Shown: piece after piece, positions 43,692-53,366 of the stretch
Layout: the number at the start of each line of letters is the position of its first letter
How positions within the stretch are numbered: the first letter of the stretch is position 1
Translations under genes and position numbers: made by a program
Assembly: GCA_902801025.1 (NCBI GenBank)
Contig: CADCGZ010000046.1
Location: 1 to 59,574, forward strand
Length of the DNA: 59,574 nucleotides
From: an uncultured bacterium
GTDB lineage: Bacteria; Verrucomicrobiota; Kiritimatiellia; RFP12; UBA1067
Direction: 5' to 3'
The notes under the pieces: model-generated
Databases searched by the model: none
Told to the model about the DNA's origin: nothing
The model's input: the letters and a program-made list of their open reading frames with translations, nothing else

Positions 43692-45032
43692 ATGAACAGA
43701 AGAACTTTCATCAAAAGCGCGTTTGCCGGCATTGGCGTGGCAACGACGAACATCAGCGCCGGTCACACCGCGAAAGGGACAATGACGCTTCGCGAGAATC
43801 CGCATGGCAGAAAGGTGTCGCTGCTCGGCTACGGTGCAATGCGCCTGCCCACGGTAGACGGCGGACACGCCAACGCCTGGGCGCAAGATGGCTACTCGAA
43901 GTCTGGAATCGACCAGAAGACGCTCGACGCGCAGGTCAAGTACATGCTCGACCACGGCGTCAACTACTTCGACACGTCGCCGGCCTATTGCCGGGGAGAA
44001 TCTGAGTCTTGCCTGGGCAAAGCCCTCGCGGCAAGCGGCTACTCGCGCGAAGACTACCTCATCGCAACGAAACTCTCAAACTTTGCGCCACAGCAGTATC
44101 CCCTCGTCAAGTGCAAGGAGATGTTCGAGAATTCGATGAAATTCCTAAAGACGGACTACATAGACAACTACCTGCTCCACGCCATTGGCAACGGCGGCTT
44201 CAAGACTTTCTCCAAGCGCTATCTCGAAAACGGTGCGCTCGACTGGTGTGCGGAGCTTCGCGCCGCCGGCCGCATACGAAACCTCGGCTTCTCCTTCCAC
44301 GGCGATCCCAAGGCGTTCGAATGGTGCCTCGACAACCACGAGAAATACAAATGGGACTTCTGCCAGATACAGATGAACTACGTCGACTGGCTCCACGCGA
44401 AAGAGACTAACGACCGCAACCTCGACGCGAAGTATCTCTACGAGCGCCTGACTGCACTGAAGATACCTGTCGTCATCATGGAGCCCCTTCTCGGCGGACG
44501 CCTTGCGCGCTACAACTACGCGCTTGCGAAGGAGCTTACCCCCCTCGACCCGGAGGCATCGCTCGCCAAGTGGGCGCTTCGCTTCTGCGGAACGTATCCG
44601 AACGTCATGACGATTCTCTCAGGCATGACGCGCACCGAACACATCGAGGAAAACGTCGAGACGTTATCGCCGCTGAAGCCGTGCTCTGAAGAGGAGCTCG
44701 CCGCGCTCGAACGCGCGGCGCAGGCGCTCCTCAAGCTCAACACCATCCCGTGCAACAACTGCAACTACTGCATGCCGTGCCCCTACGGGCTCGACATCCC
44801 GGCAATCCTGACGCTCCGCAACGCTGTGCTGACTGCGAAGACCTTGCCCTCCGCGCGAGAGGTCCTCAAGATGTACGCAAAGGCCATCCCGGAGGAACTG
44901 CGACGTGCAGACCACTGCACCGGCTGCGGCAGATGCAATCCGCATTGCCCGCAGTCGATCAACATTCCGAAGGAGCTTGCGCTGATCGACGAATGGATAG
45001 ATTCGCTCAAGAACGAGGAGGCCCGCCGATGA
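43692..45032 (+). CDS. Aldo/keto reductase with C-terminal 2x[4Fe-4S] ferredoxin domain and Tat-like signal
   Basis: 446 residues. The N-terminus MNRRTFIKSAFAGIGVA matches a twin-arginine signal, suggesting export of a folded cofactor-bearing protein. The barrel shows GYGAMRLPT, NYFDTSPAYCRGESE, IATKLSN and YIDNYLLHAIGN, the expected Asp-Tyr-Lys-His set. Near the C-terminus CNNCNYCMPCPYG and CTGCGRCNPHCPQ bind Fe-S clusters. It overlaps the next gene by ATGA, so the reductase probably exchanges electrons with the membrane polyferredoxin. The substrate is unknown. Confidence 0.88.
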   Translation: MNRRTFIKSAFAGIGVATTNISAGHTAKGTMTLRENPHGRKVSLLGYGAMRLPTVDGGHANAWAQDGYSKSGIDQKTLDAQVKYMLDHGVNYFDTSPAYCRGESESCLGKALAASGYSREDYLIATKLSNFAPQQYPLVKCKEMFENSMKFLKTDYIDNYLLHAIGNGGFKTFSKRYLENGALDWCAELRAAGRIRNLGFSFHGDPKAFEWCLDNHEKYKWDFCQIQMNYVDWLHAKETNDRNLDAKYLYERLTALKIPVVIMEPLLGGRLARYNYALAKELTPLDPEASLAKWALRFCGTYPNVMTILSGMTRTEHIEENVETLSPLKPCSEEELAALERAAQALLKLNTIPCNNCNYCMPCPYGLDIPAILTLRNAVLTAKTLPSAREVLKMYAKAIPEELRRADHCTGCGRCNPHCPQSINIPKELALIDEWIDSLKNEEARR

Positions 45033-46729
45033 AGACGAAGAAGCTCATAAAGGCGCTTGTCGCCGCCGCCATGCTCGCCTGCGTCACCGCCGCGTTCTTT
45101 GGCTACGACACCGACCTCGCCTGCCGCATTCAGCCCGCAGCGACCATCTGGTTCCTCATCGTCCTGCTGCTGACGCCGATCGTAGGGCGACTCTTCTGCG
45201 AGTGTTTCTGTCCACTTGGAATAATCCAGTCGATAGTCAACTGGATCTTCCATCCAAAGACAAAAGTGCGCCGCGTCTGCACACGACTCCCCGAATCACA
45301 CGCGCAACAGACAGTCCGCTGGACCGTCCTCGCAGTATCGGTCGTACTTGCCGCGACTGGCTTCGGCGCAATCGGCTGGCTACTGACGCCCTACTCGATC
45401 TACGGCAAGGCGCTGACGCTCTTTGCGCCCGGTGTCGTCATCTTCGCGACGGTCGTCGTTCTTGCGGCGTTTGGCAAAGGACGACTCTGGTGCAACTGGA
45501 TATGCCCGGTCGGAACGCTTTTCAATCTTCTCTCCAAGAAGAGCGTATGCACCCACAAGATAGGCCCCGGCTGCGCAAACTGCAAGGCGTGCTTTTCGGA
45601 TGGAGCAGGGAATGGGGAACGTATCCCCCGAGCGAAGCGAGTCGCCGAAGGCGATGCCCTAGCAGGGGTGGAAACGGGAAACGGGGAACGGGAAGCGGGA
45701 AACGGGAAAGACGGCGTGACACGCCGCGAGGCGCTCAAGGGCGTAGCCGTTCTCGCCGCGACAGAGGCCCTCGACAAGACGACTGACGGCGGCTACGCTC
45801 CAGTATCACTCCCTGGCGTTCCCGAGCGCCCCGCGGCCGTCCTGCCGCCGGGAGCCGTAGACCGCAAGGCCTTCAACGTGAAGTGCGTCGCCTGCGGACT
45901 TTGCATAACGAACTGCAAGGGCAACTGCCTCACGGCCTCTACGAACCTTAAGCGCTTCGGCCAGCCCGAGATGGACTTTAGGCGCGGCTACTGTCTCCTC
46001 GGCTGCAACTACTCCTGCGGCCATGTCTGCCCGACTGGCGCGATCAACTGGATCCCGCGCCTCGCGCGAAAGAACGTCCACATGGGCCACGCGATATGGA
46101 AGAAGGACCTGTGCATCCGCGCGACCGACGGCGTCCAGTGCACGGCATGTTCGCGCAAGTGTCCCGTCGGCGCAATACACATCGTCGAGGGCTTCCCCGT
46201 GGTGGACAAGACGGTGTGCATCGGCTGCGGCGCATGTGAACATGTCTGCCCCGCGCGTCCGATGCCGGCGATTTTCGTCAAGGGCTTCGAGCAACAGCGG
46301 CTCGTCTGGCCAATTGACGAAGGCGGACTTCTCGCAGAGATGAAGACGCTCGTCATGAGCGGCGTCTCGTGCGTCGCGGCAAAGGACGGCGTGATCGTGG
46401 CCCAGGAGACGGGCCGCGGGATTATGCCGATAATGAAGCTCCTTTCCGACGGCAAGCTCGCACATGCGCTCGTCGTGGACAAGGTAGTAGGACGCGCGGC
46501 GGCGGCAATCTGCATCGTCGGCAAGGCGAAGAAAGTCCATGCCATGATGATGAGCGCAGAGGCGGCAGCTCTTCTCAAGGCGCACGGGGTTGAGGCGAGC
46601 GCCGACAAGACCGTTCCAAAGATCTTGAACCGCGACCTCACCGACAGCTGCCCGATGGAGCAGACGGTCGACGGTATCGACGATCCCGCCGAGATGGTCA
46701 AGGCGCTCAAATCACGCCTTGGAAGATGA
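45029..46729 (+). CDS. NapH-type membrane polyferredoxin fused to a DUF1893 domain
   Basis: 566 residues. The N-terminal ~185 residues have about four membrane segments and the NapH/CcoG-type CECFCPLG and CNWICPVG motifs. After a repeat-derived stretch (~191-230) comes TRREALKGVAVLA, a Tat-like motif that suggests an old gene join. Residues ~285-430 carry many cluster Cys motifs (CVACGLCITNC, CLLGCNYSCGHVCP, CTACSRKCP, CIGCGACEHVCP). The last ~130 residues are DUF1893-like (LLSDGKLAHALVVDKVVGRA, ILNRDLTDSCPMEQTV). Likely passes electrons between a quinone or ferredoxin pool and the partner reductase. Confidence 0.85.
   Translation: MKTKKLIKALVAAAMLACVTAAFFGYDTDLACRIQPAATIWFLIVLLLTPIVGRLFCECFCPLGIIQSIVNWIFHPKTKVRRVCTRLPESHAQQTVRWTVLAVSVVLAATGFGAIGWLLTPYSIYGKALTLFAPGVVIFATVVVLAAFGKGRLWCNWICPVGTLFNLLSKKSVCTHKIGPGCANCKACFSDGAGNGERIPRAKRVAEGDALAGVETGNGEREAGNGKDGVTRREALKGVAVLAATEALDKTTDGGYAPVSLPGVPERPAAVLPPGAVDRKAFNVKCVACGLCITNCKGNCLTASTNLKRFGQPEMDFRRGYCLLGCNYSCGHVCPTGAINWIPRLARKNVHMGHAIWKKDLCIRATDGVQCTACSRKCPVGAIHIVEGFPVVDKTVCIGCGACEHVCPARPMPAIFVKGFEQQRLVWPIDEGGLLAEMKTLVMSGVSCVAAKDGVIVAQETGRGIMPIMKLLSDGKLAHALVVDKVVGRAAAAICIVGKAKKVHAMMMSAEAAALLKAHGVEASADKTVPKILNRDLTDSCPMEQTVDGIDDPAEMVKALKSRLGR
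45606..45712 (+). repeat. Heptamer tracts (GGGAATG, CGGGAAA) inside the polyferredoxin gene
   Basis: Short 7-base units occur at 45606-45620 and 45674-45709, and the frame stays open, encoding GNGER/AGNGK-type peptides. Same family as 55236-55265 and 56211-56252. Confidence 0.85.
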
Positions 46730-46772
46730 AGCGGCTTGAACTTTTAGAAGGAACTAACGCGGGGACAATGGC

Positions 46773-47510
46773 ATGGGCGATACATTCGGAGAGTACTCTT
46801 GGGCGGTCAGGACGTATGAATGCGGCCCTGATGGCACGGCTACGATGGCCTCCGTCTGCAACTGGCTACAGGAGGCAGCGAGTCTCAACGCCGAGGCGCT
46901 GGCCTTTTCGAAGTCCAATTTCGAGTCTGCCGGCGAGAACATCTCGTGGGTGCTTACGCGCCTCAAGGTGAAGATGTCGCGATTCCCGAAGTGGGGCGAG
47001 ACAGTCTCGATACTGACATTCCCGCGCGGCGGACGGCGTATTGTCGCGTGGCGTGACTTCGTCTTGTCGGGCGCGAACGGCGAGGAACTCGGACGCGCCA
47101 CCAGCGAATGGATGCTCATAGACCTTTCATCCCGCAAGGTAGTCGCGATTCCGGAAGCCGTGTTTGCGGCGGCGAACACGGTCAGAGAACCTGTTTTCGG
47201 CGACGAGCCGCTGCCGAAGTTGCGCTGGGAATGTAGCGTTGCGTCCCCTGACGCACTCGTCTTCCGCGCACGACGCGGCGACATCGACTTGAACGGGCAT
47301 GTCAACAACGTCCATTATGTCGAATGGCTGATGGAGGGACGCCCTGACTCGGCGTGTCCGTGCCATGAACTCGAAATCGTGTTCAAGTCAGAGACGCTTG
47401 CAGGCGAGGAGGTGCGCGTTGAATCCGTCGAGACTGAACCTGAAGTCTTCGTTCACCGCGTATACGCTCCCGACGGCCACGACCACGTCTTGGCAAGGAC
47501 TGCACGATAG
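46773..47510 (+). CDS. Acyl-ACP thioesterase
   Basis: 245 residues with two hot-dog domains. The first contains WLQEAASLNAEAL and WVLTRLKVKMSRFPKWGE; the second contains the catalytic segment DLNGHVNNVHYVEWL with Asn/His. These enzymes release fatty acids from acyl carrier protein and set chain length. It begins 43 bases after the polyferredoxin gene and may be co-transcribed with it. Confidence 0.88.
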   Translation: MGDTFGEYSWAVRTYECGPDGTATMASVCNWLQEAASLNAEALAFSKSNFESAGENISWVLTRLKVKMSRFPKWGETVSILTFPRGGRRIVAWRDFVLSGANGEELGRATSEWMLIDLSSRKVVAIPEAVFAAANTVREPVFGDEPLPKLRWECSVASPDALVFRARRGDIDLNGHVNNVHYVEWLMEGRPDSACPCHELEIVFKSETLAGEEVRVESVETEPEVFVHRVYAPDGHDHVLARTAR

Positions 47511-47525
47511 TCATAAAGAGCAAAT

Positions 47526-47987
47526 ATGGAGCGTAGTTTTTCAATCATCCTTCTTCGCCCTGAAATCCCGCATAACACGGGGGCGATAGGTCGGCTCTGC
47601 GTAGGGCTGGGCGTGCCGCTTCATCTCGTGAGACCTCTTGGATTCGCGCTCGATGATCGCTATATAGCCCGCGCAGGTCTCGACTACTGGCCGCATCTCG
47701 ATGTGACAATTCACGACACTTGGGAAGAGTATCTTGCCGCGGCAAAACCAAAGCGACTCTTTTTCCTTTCGACGCACGGCGAGAAATCTCTTTATGAGTG
47801 CAGCTTTTCCGAAGGCGATGCGCTTGTGTTCGGCAACGAATCGTCAGGGCTACCAAAGGATTTCTACGACCGCTACAAAGGATCGCTTTTCAAGATACCG
47901 ATGCCCGGCGAACACGCGCGAAGCATCAACCTTGCAAACGCCGTCTCCATAGCTGCGTACGAATGCTATAGGCAACTGGCAGGATGA
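47526..47987 (+). CDS. trmL: tRNA (cytidine/uridine-2'-O-)-methyltransferase TrmL
   Basis: 153 residues, SPOUT fold. LLRPEIPHNTGAIGRLC at the start, VFGNESSGLP in the middle, and the knot sequence IPMPGEHARSINLANAVSIA near the end. It 2'-O-methylates the wobble base of leucine tRNAs using SAM. Confidence 0.92.
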   Translation: MERSFSIILLRPEIPHNTGAIGRLCVGLGVPLHLVRPLGFALDDRYIARAGLDYWPHLDVTIHDTWEEYLAAAKPKRLFFLSTHGEKSLYECSFSEGDALVFGNESSGLPKDFYDRYKGSLFKIPMPGEHARSINLANAVSIAAYECYRQLAG

Positions 47988-48076
47988 GAATAGGTTTTAG
48001 CCACAAAGAACAGGAGATACAGGAGGCCAGCAGGCAAACAGTGGCAAGGAAAGCAATATAAAGAAAGGACAAAACA

Positions 48077-48637
48077 ATGAAAAAGAACCTTGGAAAGAAG
48101 AACTGGATGTTCCCGATGCCGGTGTTGATGATCGGCACTTACGGGGAAAACGAAACGCCTGACGTGATGAACGCCGCATGGGGTGGAATCACGCTCGAAG
48201 ACGAGATAACGATTTGCATCGACACCTCGCACAAGACATGGGAGAACATTGCCGCTCGCAAGGCATTTACAGTCGCTTTCGGCACCGCCGACAAGGTTGC
48301 TGCCTGCGACTACTTGGGGCTCGTCAGCGGCAACAAGACTCCCGACAAGGTCACGAAGAGCGGGCTTACAGTTACGAAAAGCAAATTCGTCGACGCGCCG
48401 GTCATCAACGAGCTCCCGCTCGTCCTTGAATGCGAGCTTGTCTCGATGAACGAGGAGAACTGCAACGTTGTCGGGAAGATCGTCAATTGCGCGGTCGATG
48501 AAGCGGCGCTTACTGACGGCAAGCCCGACGCCGCGAAGATGAAGCCGATCTGCTTTGACCCCTGCGCCCACGTCTATCGCATCATGGGCGACGCCGTCGC
48601 AACCGCATTTTCCGTCGGGAATAGGTTTGAAAAATGA
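48077..48637 (+). CDS. Flavin reductase-like (flavoredoxin) protein
   Basis: 186 residues of the FMN-binding split-barrel type: PMPVLMIGTYGENETPDVMN at the start, then TICIDTSHKTWENI and NVVGKIVNCAVDEA. Members reduce flavin or act as FMN electron carriers; the partner is not visible. An AAAGGAC site precedes the ATG. The 89-base gap upstream contains a CACAAAGAACA-like degenerate repeat and no gene. Confidence 0.85.
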   Translation: MKKNLGKKNWMFPMPVLMIGTYGENETPDVMNAAWGGITLEDEITICIDTSHKTWENIAARKAFTVAFGTADKVAACDYLGLVSGNKTPDKVTKSGLTVTKSKFVDAPVINELPLVLECELVSMNEENCNVVGKIVNCAVDEAALTDGKPDAAKMKPICFDPCAHVYRIMGDAVATAFSVGNRFEK

Positions 48638-49122
48638 TAATTCGTATTCTTATCTTCATCGGCATTGTTATCTTCATATGCACTGCCATCGCGCTGTTGC
48701 CGATTGCCGTGTTGCAACTTTTCAAGGGCTCTCGATCGACGATTGGCTGGTCCTTATTTCTGATCGTCATGGCCGCATTGGGTGCCTGGACCGTTCGCGA
48801 CATTAAGGCGAAAGCATGGAAATCAGACCAGCACATGCATATTCGCTGGAACGTCGACGCGTTTTCAAGCCAATACGATCGAATCGACAAGCTCGGCAAC
48901 GAAGACTTGCGACGGGACTATGTCACAAACTTCTGTTGCAACGCTTGCACATTGCTGAACGTGGACATGAAGACAGCTCCAAACACTTCAAATCTCGTCG
49001 AACGCTACTATTATGACTGGGACGAGCGCATCGACAACGCCGCACGCGCCGCGTCTACGCCAGAAATCAAAAACCAAACTCAAGGGAAACAGGATAGTGG
49101 TGATTTAGAGCCTCAAAAATAG
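48634..49122 (+). CDS. Two-helix membrane protein of unknown function
   Basis: 162 residues. Two N-terminal membrane helices (ILIFIGIVIFICTAIALLP, then SLFLIVMAALGAW) precede a soluble ~110-residue part with Asp/Asn/Tyr-rich sequence and two Cys (NFCCNAC). It overlaps the flavoredoxin stop by ATGA, so it is translated with it. I do not recognise the family; a membrane anchor for the flavoprotein is only a guess. Confidence 0.7.
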   Translation: MIIRILIFIGIVIFICTAIALLPIAVLQLFKGSRSTIGWSLFLIVMAALGAWTVRDIKAKAWKSDQHMHIRWNVDAFSSQYDRIDKLGNEDLRRDYVTNFCCNACTLLNVDMKTAPNTSNLVERYYYDWDERIDNAARAASTPEIKNQTQGKQDSGDLEPQK

Positions 49123-49133
49123 GAATTAATGAA

Positions 49134-49673
49134 ATGCAACCAGATTTAACTGAAAAGACGCTCGCCACCGAGCGCAAGTACACAGGCAAGATCATCAGCG
49201 TTGACCTTCTCGACATCGCGTTGCCAGACGGCCGCAAGGCGAAACGCGAGGTAATACGCCACGGCAACGCCGTTGCAATCCTCGCCCGCCGCCCTGACGG
49301 AAAGTTCGTCTTTGTGAAACAATACCGCAAGGCAGCAGAAGAGGCGCTGATCGAGGTAATCGCCGGTGGACTTGAACCTGGCGAAGACCCGATAGAGGGA
49401 GCAAAGCGTGAGACGGCCGAAGAGACTGGCTACGAGGTAACTTCCATTAAGTTCCTCACGACCATCATCTGCACTCCCGGCTACTGCGAGGAACGCATAC
49501 ACCTCTACTTCGCGGAAATTTCCGGCACCGCCCACGCGCAAGACCAGGATCCCGACGAGAACGTCTATCCAGTCGTCCTCTCTGAAGCCGAAGTAGAGGA
49601 CGGGATCCGCAACGGTACCATCTTCGACTCAAAGACGCTCTCCGCCTGGCTTTGCAGGAAGCTTGCGAGGTAG
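49134..49673 (+). CDS. Nudix hydrolase, ADP-ribose pyrophosphatase type
   Basis: 179 residues with a complete Nudix box (GGLEPGEDPIEGAKRETAEE then TGY), fitting GX5EX7REUXEEXGU. The AVAILARRPDGKFVFVKQYR strand before it and the Pro/Gly loop CTPGYCEERIHLYFA after it fit the ADP-ribose/NudF group. It would hydrolyse ADP-ribose or related nucleoside diphosphates. Confidence 0.9.
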   Translation: MQPDLTEKTLATERKYTGKIISVDLLDIALPDGRKAKREVIRHGNAVAILARRPDGKFVFVKQYRKAAEEALIEVIAGGLEPGEDPIEGAKRETAEETGYEVTSIKFLTTIICTPGYCEERIHLYFAEISGTAHAQDQDPDENVYPVVLSEAEVEDGIRNGTIFDSKTLSAWLCRKLAR

Positions 49674-49720
49674 CAAACTGCAATACCGCAACATACGGAG
49701 AATTTGCAAGGAACGACACC

Positions 49721-50563
49721 ATGAAACGCGGACTTGTACTTGAAGGCGGCGGATTGCGCGGGCTGTTTACGGCCGGCGTACTAGACGTCTTCATGGAACA
49801 CGGCGTGAAATTCGACGGAATCATCGGCGTCTCGGCAGGCGCCTGCTTCGGCTGCAACTACAAGAGCGGGCAGGTCGGACGCGTGATCCGCTACAACAAG
49901 CGCTTCGCGCGCAATCCCCGCTACTGCTCGTGGTCATCGCTCTTCAAGACGGGCGATCTCTTCAACGCCGACTTCTGCTACCGCGAGCTTCCAATGGAGC
50001 TTGATGTCTTCGATGCCGCGGCATACGCGGTGAACCCAATGGAATTCCATGTCGTCGCCACTGACTGCGCGACTGGCAAACCAGCATACAAGCGGCTCGA
50101 CAAGGCCGACGCACGGGCGTTCGAGTGGATTCGCGCCTCGGCCTCCATGCCGGTCGTCTCGCGGCCAGTCTCAATCGACGGCTGCGAGTACCTCGACGGC
50201 GGTCTTTCCGACGGCATCCCCCTTCGCTACTTCGAGTCGCTTGGCTACGACTTCAATGTCGTAATCACGACGCGTCCGCACGGCTACAGGAAGTTCCCCT
50301 CGTGGAAGCACCGCTTGGCAAAGCCGTTTCTCCGCCGCTACCCAGCCGTCTACAAGGCGCTCAAGACGCGGCACGAATGGTACAACGAAACGCTAAGCTA
50401 CATCGATTCGCGCGTTGCCGACGGCGCGGCAATCCTGATTGCACCCGACACACCGCTCGATATATCGCGCGTCTGCCACGATCCGGACCGTATGCAAGCC
50501 GTGTACGAAGTTGGACGCAAAAAGGCACAGAAGAACATAGAAAGGATAATGCAAGATGATTGA
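49721..50563 (+). CDS. Patatin-like phospholipase
   Basis: 280 residues. The oxyanion motif LEGGGLRG, the nucleophile elbow IIGVSAGACFG (GxSxG) and the catalytic Asp in YLDGGLSDG form the Ser-Asp dyad. Closest in style to the YjjU/RssA-type bacterial patatins. I chose the ATG at 49721, with an AAGGAA site, over an in-frame ATG at 49652 that overlaps the Nudix gene. It would cleave acyl chains from membrane lipids. Confidence 0.9.
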   Translation: MKRGLVLEGGGLRGLFTAGVLDVFMEHGVKFDGIIGVSAGACFGCNYKSGQVGRVIRYNKRFARNPRYCSWSSLFKTGDLFNADFCYRELPMELDVFDAAAYAVNPMEFHVVATDCATGKPAYKRLDKADARAFEWIRASASMPVVSRPVSIDGCEYLDGGLSDGIPLRYFESLGYDFNVVITTRPHGYRKFPSWKHRLAKPFLRRYPAVYKALKTRHEWYNETLSYIDSRVADGAAILIAPDTPLDISRVCHDPDRMQAVYEVGRKKAQKNIERIMQDD

Positions 50564-51737
50564 CTTCGACTACTGGTCTCCGACGTATATCGCGTTGGGC
50601 AAAGGCAAGGAATCGCGCACTGGCGAGCTGGTGCGGCGTTTCGGCGGGCACAAGGCATTGCTCCATTTCGGCGGCGGCAGCGCCGTCCGAAGCGGTCTCT
50701 TGGATCGCGTAAAGGCGTCGCTCGCGGATGCCGGCGTGGACTTCGTGGAGCTTGGCGGCGTAAAGCCGAATCCGCGCAGCTCTCTTGTCGAAAAAGGCAT
50801 TGCTCTGGCAATCGCCGAGGGCGTGGACTTCATGCTCGCCGTCGGCGGCGGCAGCGTGATCGATTCCGCAAAAGCCATCGCCATTGGCGCGGCAAACGGC
50901 GGCGAGTGGCGCAAGTTCTACGTAGGGCGCGAAGTGAAGGTTCGACCCGCAATCCCGGCGGCACTGCCCGTCGGCGTGGTGCTGACAATCGCTGCCGCGG
51001 GAAGCGAGGCCTCGACGAACAGCGTCGTGAACCTCGAGCCAGAGAACCTCAAGCGAGCGGCGGGCGGCGACATACTGCGTCCGAAATTCGCGGTGATGAA
51101 TCCCGAACTCACCATGAGTCTTCCGGCCTACCAGACCGCGTGTGGCATAACTGACATGTTTGCTCACCTCTGCGAGAGGTATTTCTCGCCGACAAAGGAC
51201 GTCACGCTCTCGGACAATCTCTGCGAGGCGGTGATGCGGACCGTTGTCGAAGAGGGCTTGAAGGTGATGGCAAATCCGTCCGACTACCAGGCGCGGGCGA
51301 ACATCATGTGGGCCGGAACCCTTGCGCACAACGACATCTGCGGCGCCGGTCGCGTCCAGGACTGGGCGAGCCACGGCATCGAGCACGAGCTGTCCGCACT
51401 CTACGACTGCGCTCATGGCGCTGGCCTCGCCGTCGTCATGCCGGCGTGGATGACGTTTGTGCACGGCGCTGACGATGCAAGATTCGCGCGCTTCGCCCGG
51501 AATGTGTTTGGCGTGGGGCTGGGTGAGAGTGACGCCAAGGCAGCGCTTGACGGCATTGCGGCGTTCCGCAACTGGCTCAAGTCGCTCGGCATGCCACTCA
51601 CATTCGCGGAACTAGGCGCGCGCGAAGAGGACATCCCCCTTCTCGTCAAGACGCTCAACCTGAGCGGCAACACCCTCGGCGCATTCAGGCCGCTCGCCGA
51701 GGACGATGTCGCTGCCATCTACCGACTCTGCCTCTAA
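50556..51737 (+). CDS. Iron-containing alcohol dehydrogenase
   Basis: 393 residues, BdhA/YqhD-like. The nucleotide-binding stretch is FMLAVGGGSVIDSAKAIAIG; metal ligands are in CGITDMFAH, ASHGIEHEL and DCAHGAGLAVVMP. It likely interconverts an aldehyde and an alcohol with NAD(P)H, disposing of fermentation electrons. The start overlaps the patatin stop by 8 bases. Last gene of the plus-strand run. Confidence 0.93.
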   Translation: MIDFDYWSPTYIALGKGKESRTGELVRRFGGHKALLHFGGGSAVRSGLLDRVKASLADAGVDFVELGGVKPNPRSSLVEKGIALAIAEGVDFMLAVGGGSVIDSAKAIAIGAANGGEWRKFYVGREVKVRPAIPAALPVGVVLTIAAAGSEASTNSVVNLEPENLKRAAGGDILRPKFAVMNPELTMSLPAYQTACGITDMFAHLCERYFSPTKDVTLSDNLCEAVMRTVVEEGLKVMANPSDYQARANIMWAGTLAHNDICGAGRVQDWASHGIEHELSALYDCAHGAGLAVVMPAWMTFVHGADDARFARFARNVFGVGLGESDAKAALDGIAAFRNWLKSLGMPLTFAELGAREEDIPLLVKTLNLSGNTLGAFRPLAEDDVAAIYRLCL

Positions 51738-51772
51738 AAAAGCAAGTTCGTCAGCGCGAACTCCGCTTTTTT
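51736..51772. terminator. Bidirectional terminator between convergent genes
   Basis: AAAAAAGC and AGTTCG on the left pair with CGAACT and GCTTTTTT on the right around a TCAGCG loop. It works for the alcohol dehydrogenase gene on one strand and pdxT on the other. Confidence 0.85.
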
Positions 51773-51776
51773 GCGG

Positions 51777-52328
51777 CTATGCCGTCGCGCTCAGCTCAGG
51801 GTGCCAGGTGAAGGCGGTGATGTTGCGCCAGCGGACGGACGTCGGCTGTCCGTCGAACGTCGAGAGGACTTCGACTCCGTCAGAGACGGCGGTGATCGAG
51901 GGCGCACGTATGAATGTCATCGTCGTGTCTGGAATCCCGTCCCACTTGCCGATTGTCGTGAAGCTGCCGAGCTGCCGCCCGTAGGCGTTGCGCTTCACCG
52001 CAACAGGGAGAACACCAAACCACTTCTCAGGTCTCGTGTCGTCACGCCGTCCGGGATCGTCGATCCTCTCAGCGAGCAGAATCAGCCCCGCGCACGTCGC
52101 GAAAACGGGAAGTCCGCCCTCGATAAGCTTCTTGATCGGATCAAAAAGCCCGAGGTCCTTGAGGAGCTTGCCCTGCACGGTCGACTCTCCTCCCGGCAGC
52201 GCCAAAAGGTCCATGCCGCGGCCAAGGTCGGCGAGCTGGCGGACCTCAAACGTATCGGCGCCTTTCTTGCGCCAATACGCCGCCATCTCGGCAAACGCCC
52301 CTTGAACTGCTAATACACCAACTCTCAT
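51777..52328 (-). CDS. pdxT: Pyridoxal 5'-phosphate synthase glutaminase subunit
   Basis: 183 residues. The start [13 protein letters not shown], the oxyanion-binding [10 protein letters not shown], the nucleophile Cys in [10 protein letters not shown] and the His/Glu pair in TWHPEL define PdxT. It feeds ammonia from glutamine to PdxS. It overlaps the pdxS stop by four bases (ATGA). Confidence 0.95.
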   Translation of the reverse strand: MRVGVLAVQGAFAEMAAYWRKKGADTFEVRQLADLGRGMDLLALPGGESTVQGKLLKDLGLFDPIKKLIEGGLPVFATCAGLILLAERIDDPGRRDDTRPEKWFGVLPVAVKRNAYGRQLGSFTTIGKWDGIPDTTMTFIRAPSITAVSDGVEVLSTFDGQPTSVRWRNITAFTWHPELSATA

Positions 52329-53197
52329 TTCCCTCGCTCTTCCATGATCGTCTCGATCTCGTCGGCGTTGATGCCCACCATCGCGGGACCGAGGTTTTCG
52401 GAGAGCTTCGCGAGGAGCTTCGAGTCCTGCCAGTTCGTGACTGCCTGCACAATCGCGGCGGCGCGCTTCGCGGGATCGCCCGACTTGAAGATGCCGGAGC
52501 CCACGAAAACGCCCTCTGCGCCAAGCTCCATCATGAGCGCCGCGTCCGCAGGCGTCGCGACGCCGCCAGCCGCGAAGTTCACGACCGGGAGCTTCCCGTT
52601 CTCGTGCACGTACTTCACGAGATCGAGCGGCGCAGCAAGTTCCTTCGCCGCCTCGTAGAGCTCGTCTTCGCGGAGCGACACGATCTTGCGTATCTCGCTC
52701 TGCATCTTTCGCATGTGGCGGACTGCCTGCACGACGTCGCCCGTGCCGGGCTCGCCCTTCGTGCGGATCATCGTCGCGCCCTCGCCGATCCTGCGAAGAG
52801 CCTCGCCAAGATCGCGCGCACCGCAGACAAAAGGCACGTTGAACTTCGTCTTGTCGATGTGCCTCACGTCGTCGGCGGGAGAAAGCACCTCGGACTCGTC
52901 GATGTAGTCGATCTCTATTGCCTCGAGAATCCGCGCCTCGGCGATGTGCCCGATGCGGCACTTCGCCATCACCGGGATGGAAACTGCGTTTTGAATCCCC
53001 TTGATCATCGCGGGGTCGCTCATGCGCGACACGCCCCCGGCGGCCCTGATGTCGGCCGGAATGCGCTCAAGCGCCATCACGGCGCACGCGCCCGCTGACT
53101 CGGCGATCTTCGCCTGCTCAGGCGTCGTCACGTCCATGATAACCCCGCCCTTGAGCATCTGCGCGAGATTCCTGTTAAGTTCCTGTCTGTCGCTCAT
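52325..53197 (-). CDS. pdxS: Pyridoxal 5'-phosphate synthase lyase subunit
   Basis: 290 residues. Family blocks include [47 protein letters not shown] and [21 protein letters not shown]. It builds PLP from ribose 5-phosphate, glyceraldehyde 3-phosphate and ammonia. The ATG at 53197 has a strong AGGAGG site. PLP made here would serve the neighbouring cysK and metY products. Confidence 0.96.
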   Translation of the reverse strand: MSDRQELNRNLAQMLKGGVIMDVTTPEQAKIAESAGACAVMALERIPADIRAAGGVSRMSDPAMIKGIQNAVSIPVMAKCRIGHIAEARILEAIEIDYIDESEVLSPADDVRHIDKTKFNVPFVCGARDLGEALRRIGEGATMIRTKGEPGTGDVVQAVRHMRKMQSEIRKIVSLREDELYEAAKELAAPLDLVKYVHENGKLPVVNFAAGGVATPADAALMMELGAEGVFVGSGIFKSGDPAKRAAAIVQAVTNWQDSKLLAKLSENLGPAMVGINADEIETIMEERGK

Positions 53198-53366
53198 TGT
53201 GTTTTCCTCCTGTCGCATTGGATTGTAATAGTATAGCGAATCCCCCGCGCAATCGGGTAATTGGAAAACCCATCGCCGAGCAATAGGCGCTACCTATGAC
53301 TATCCGCGCTTGGCTAAAGCCGGGCGAAGTCGACGTACAGCATCCTGCAGTCGTTCGGCTTCTCTG

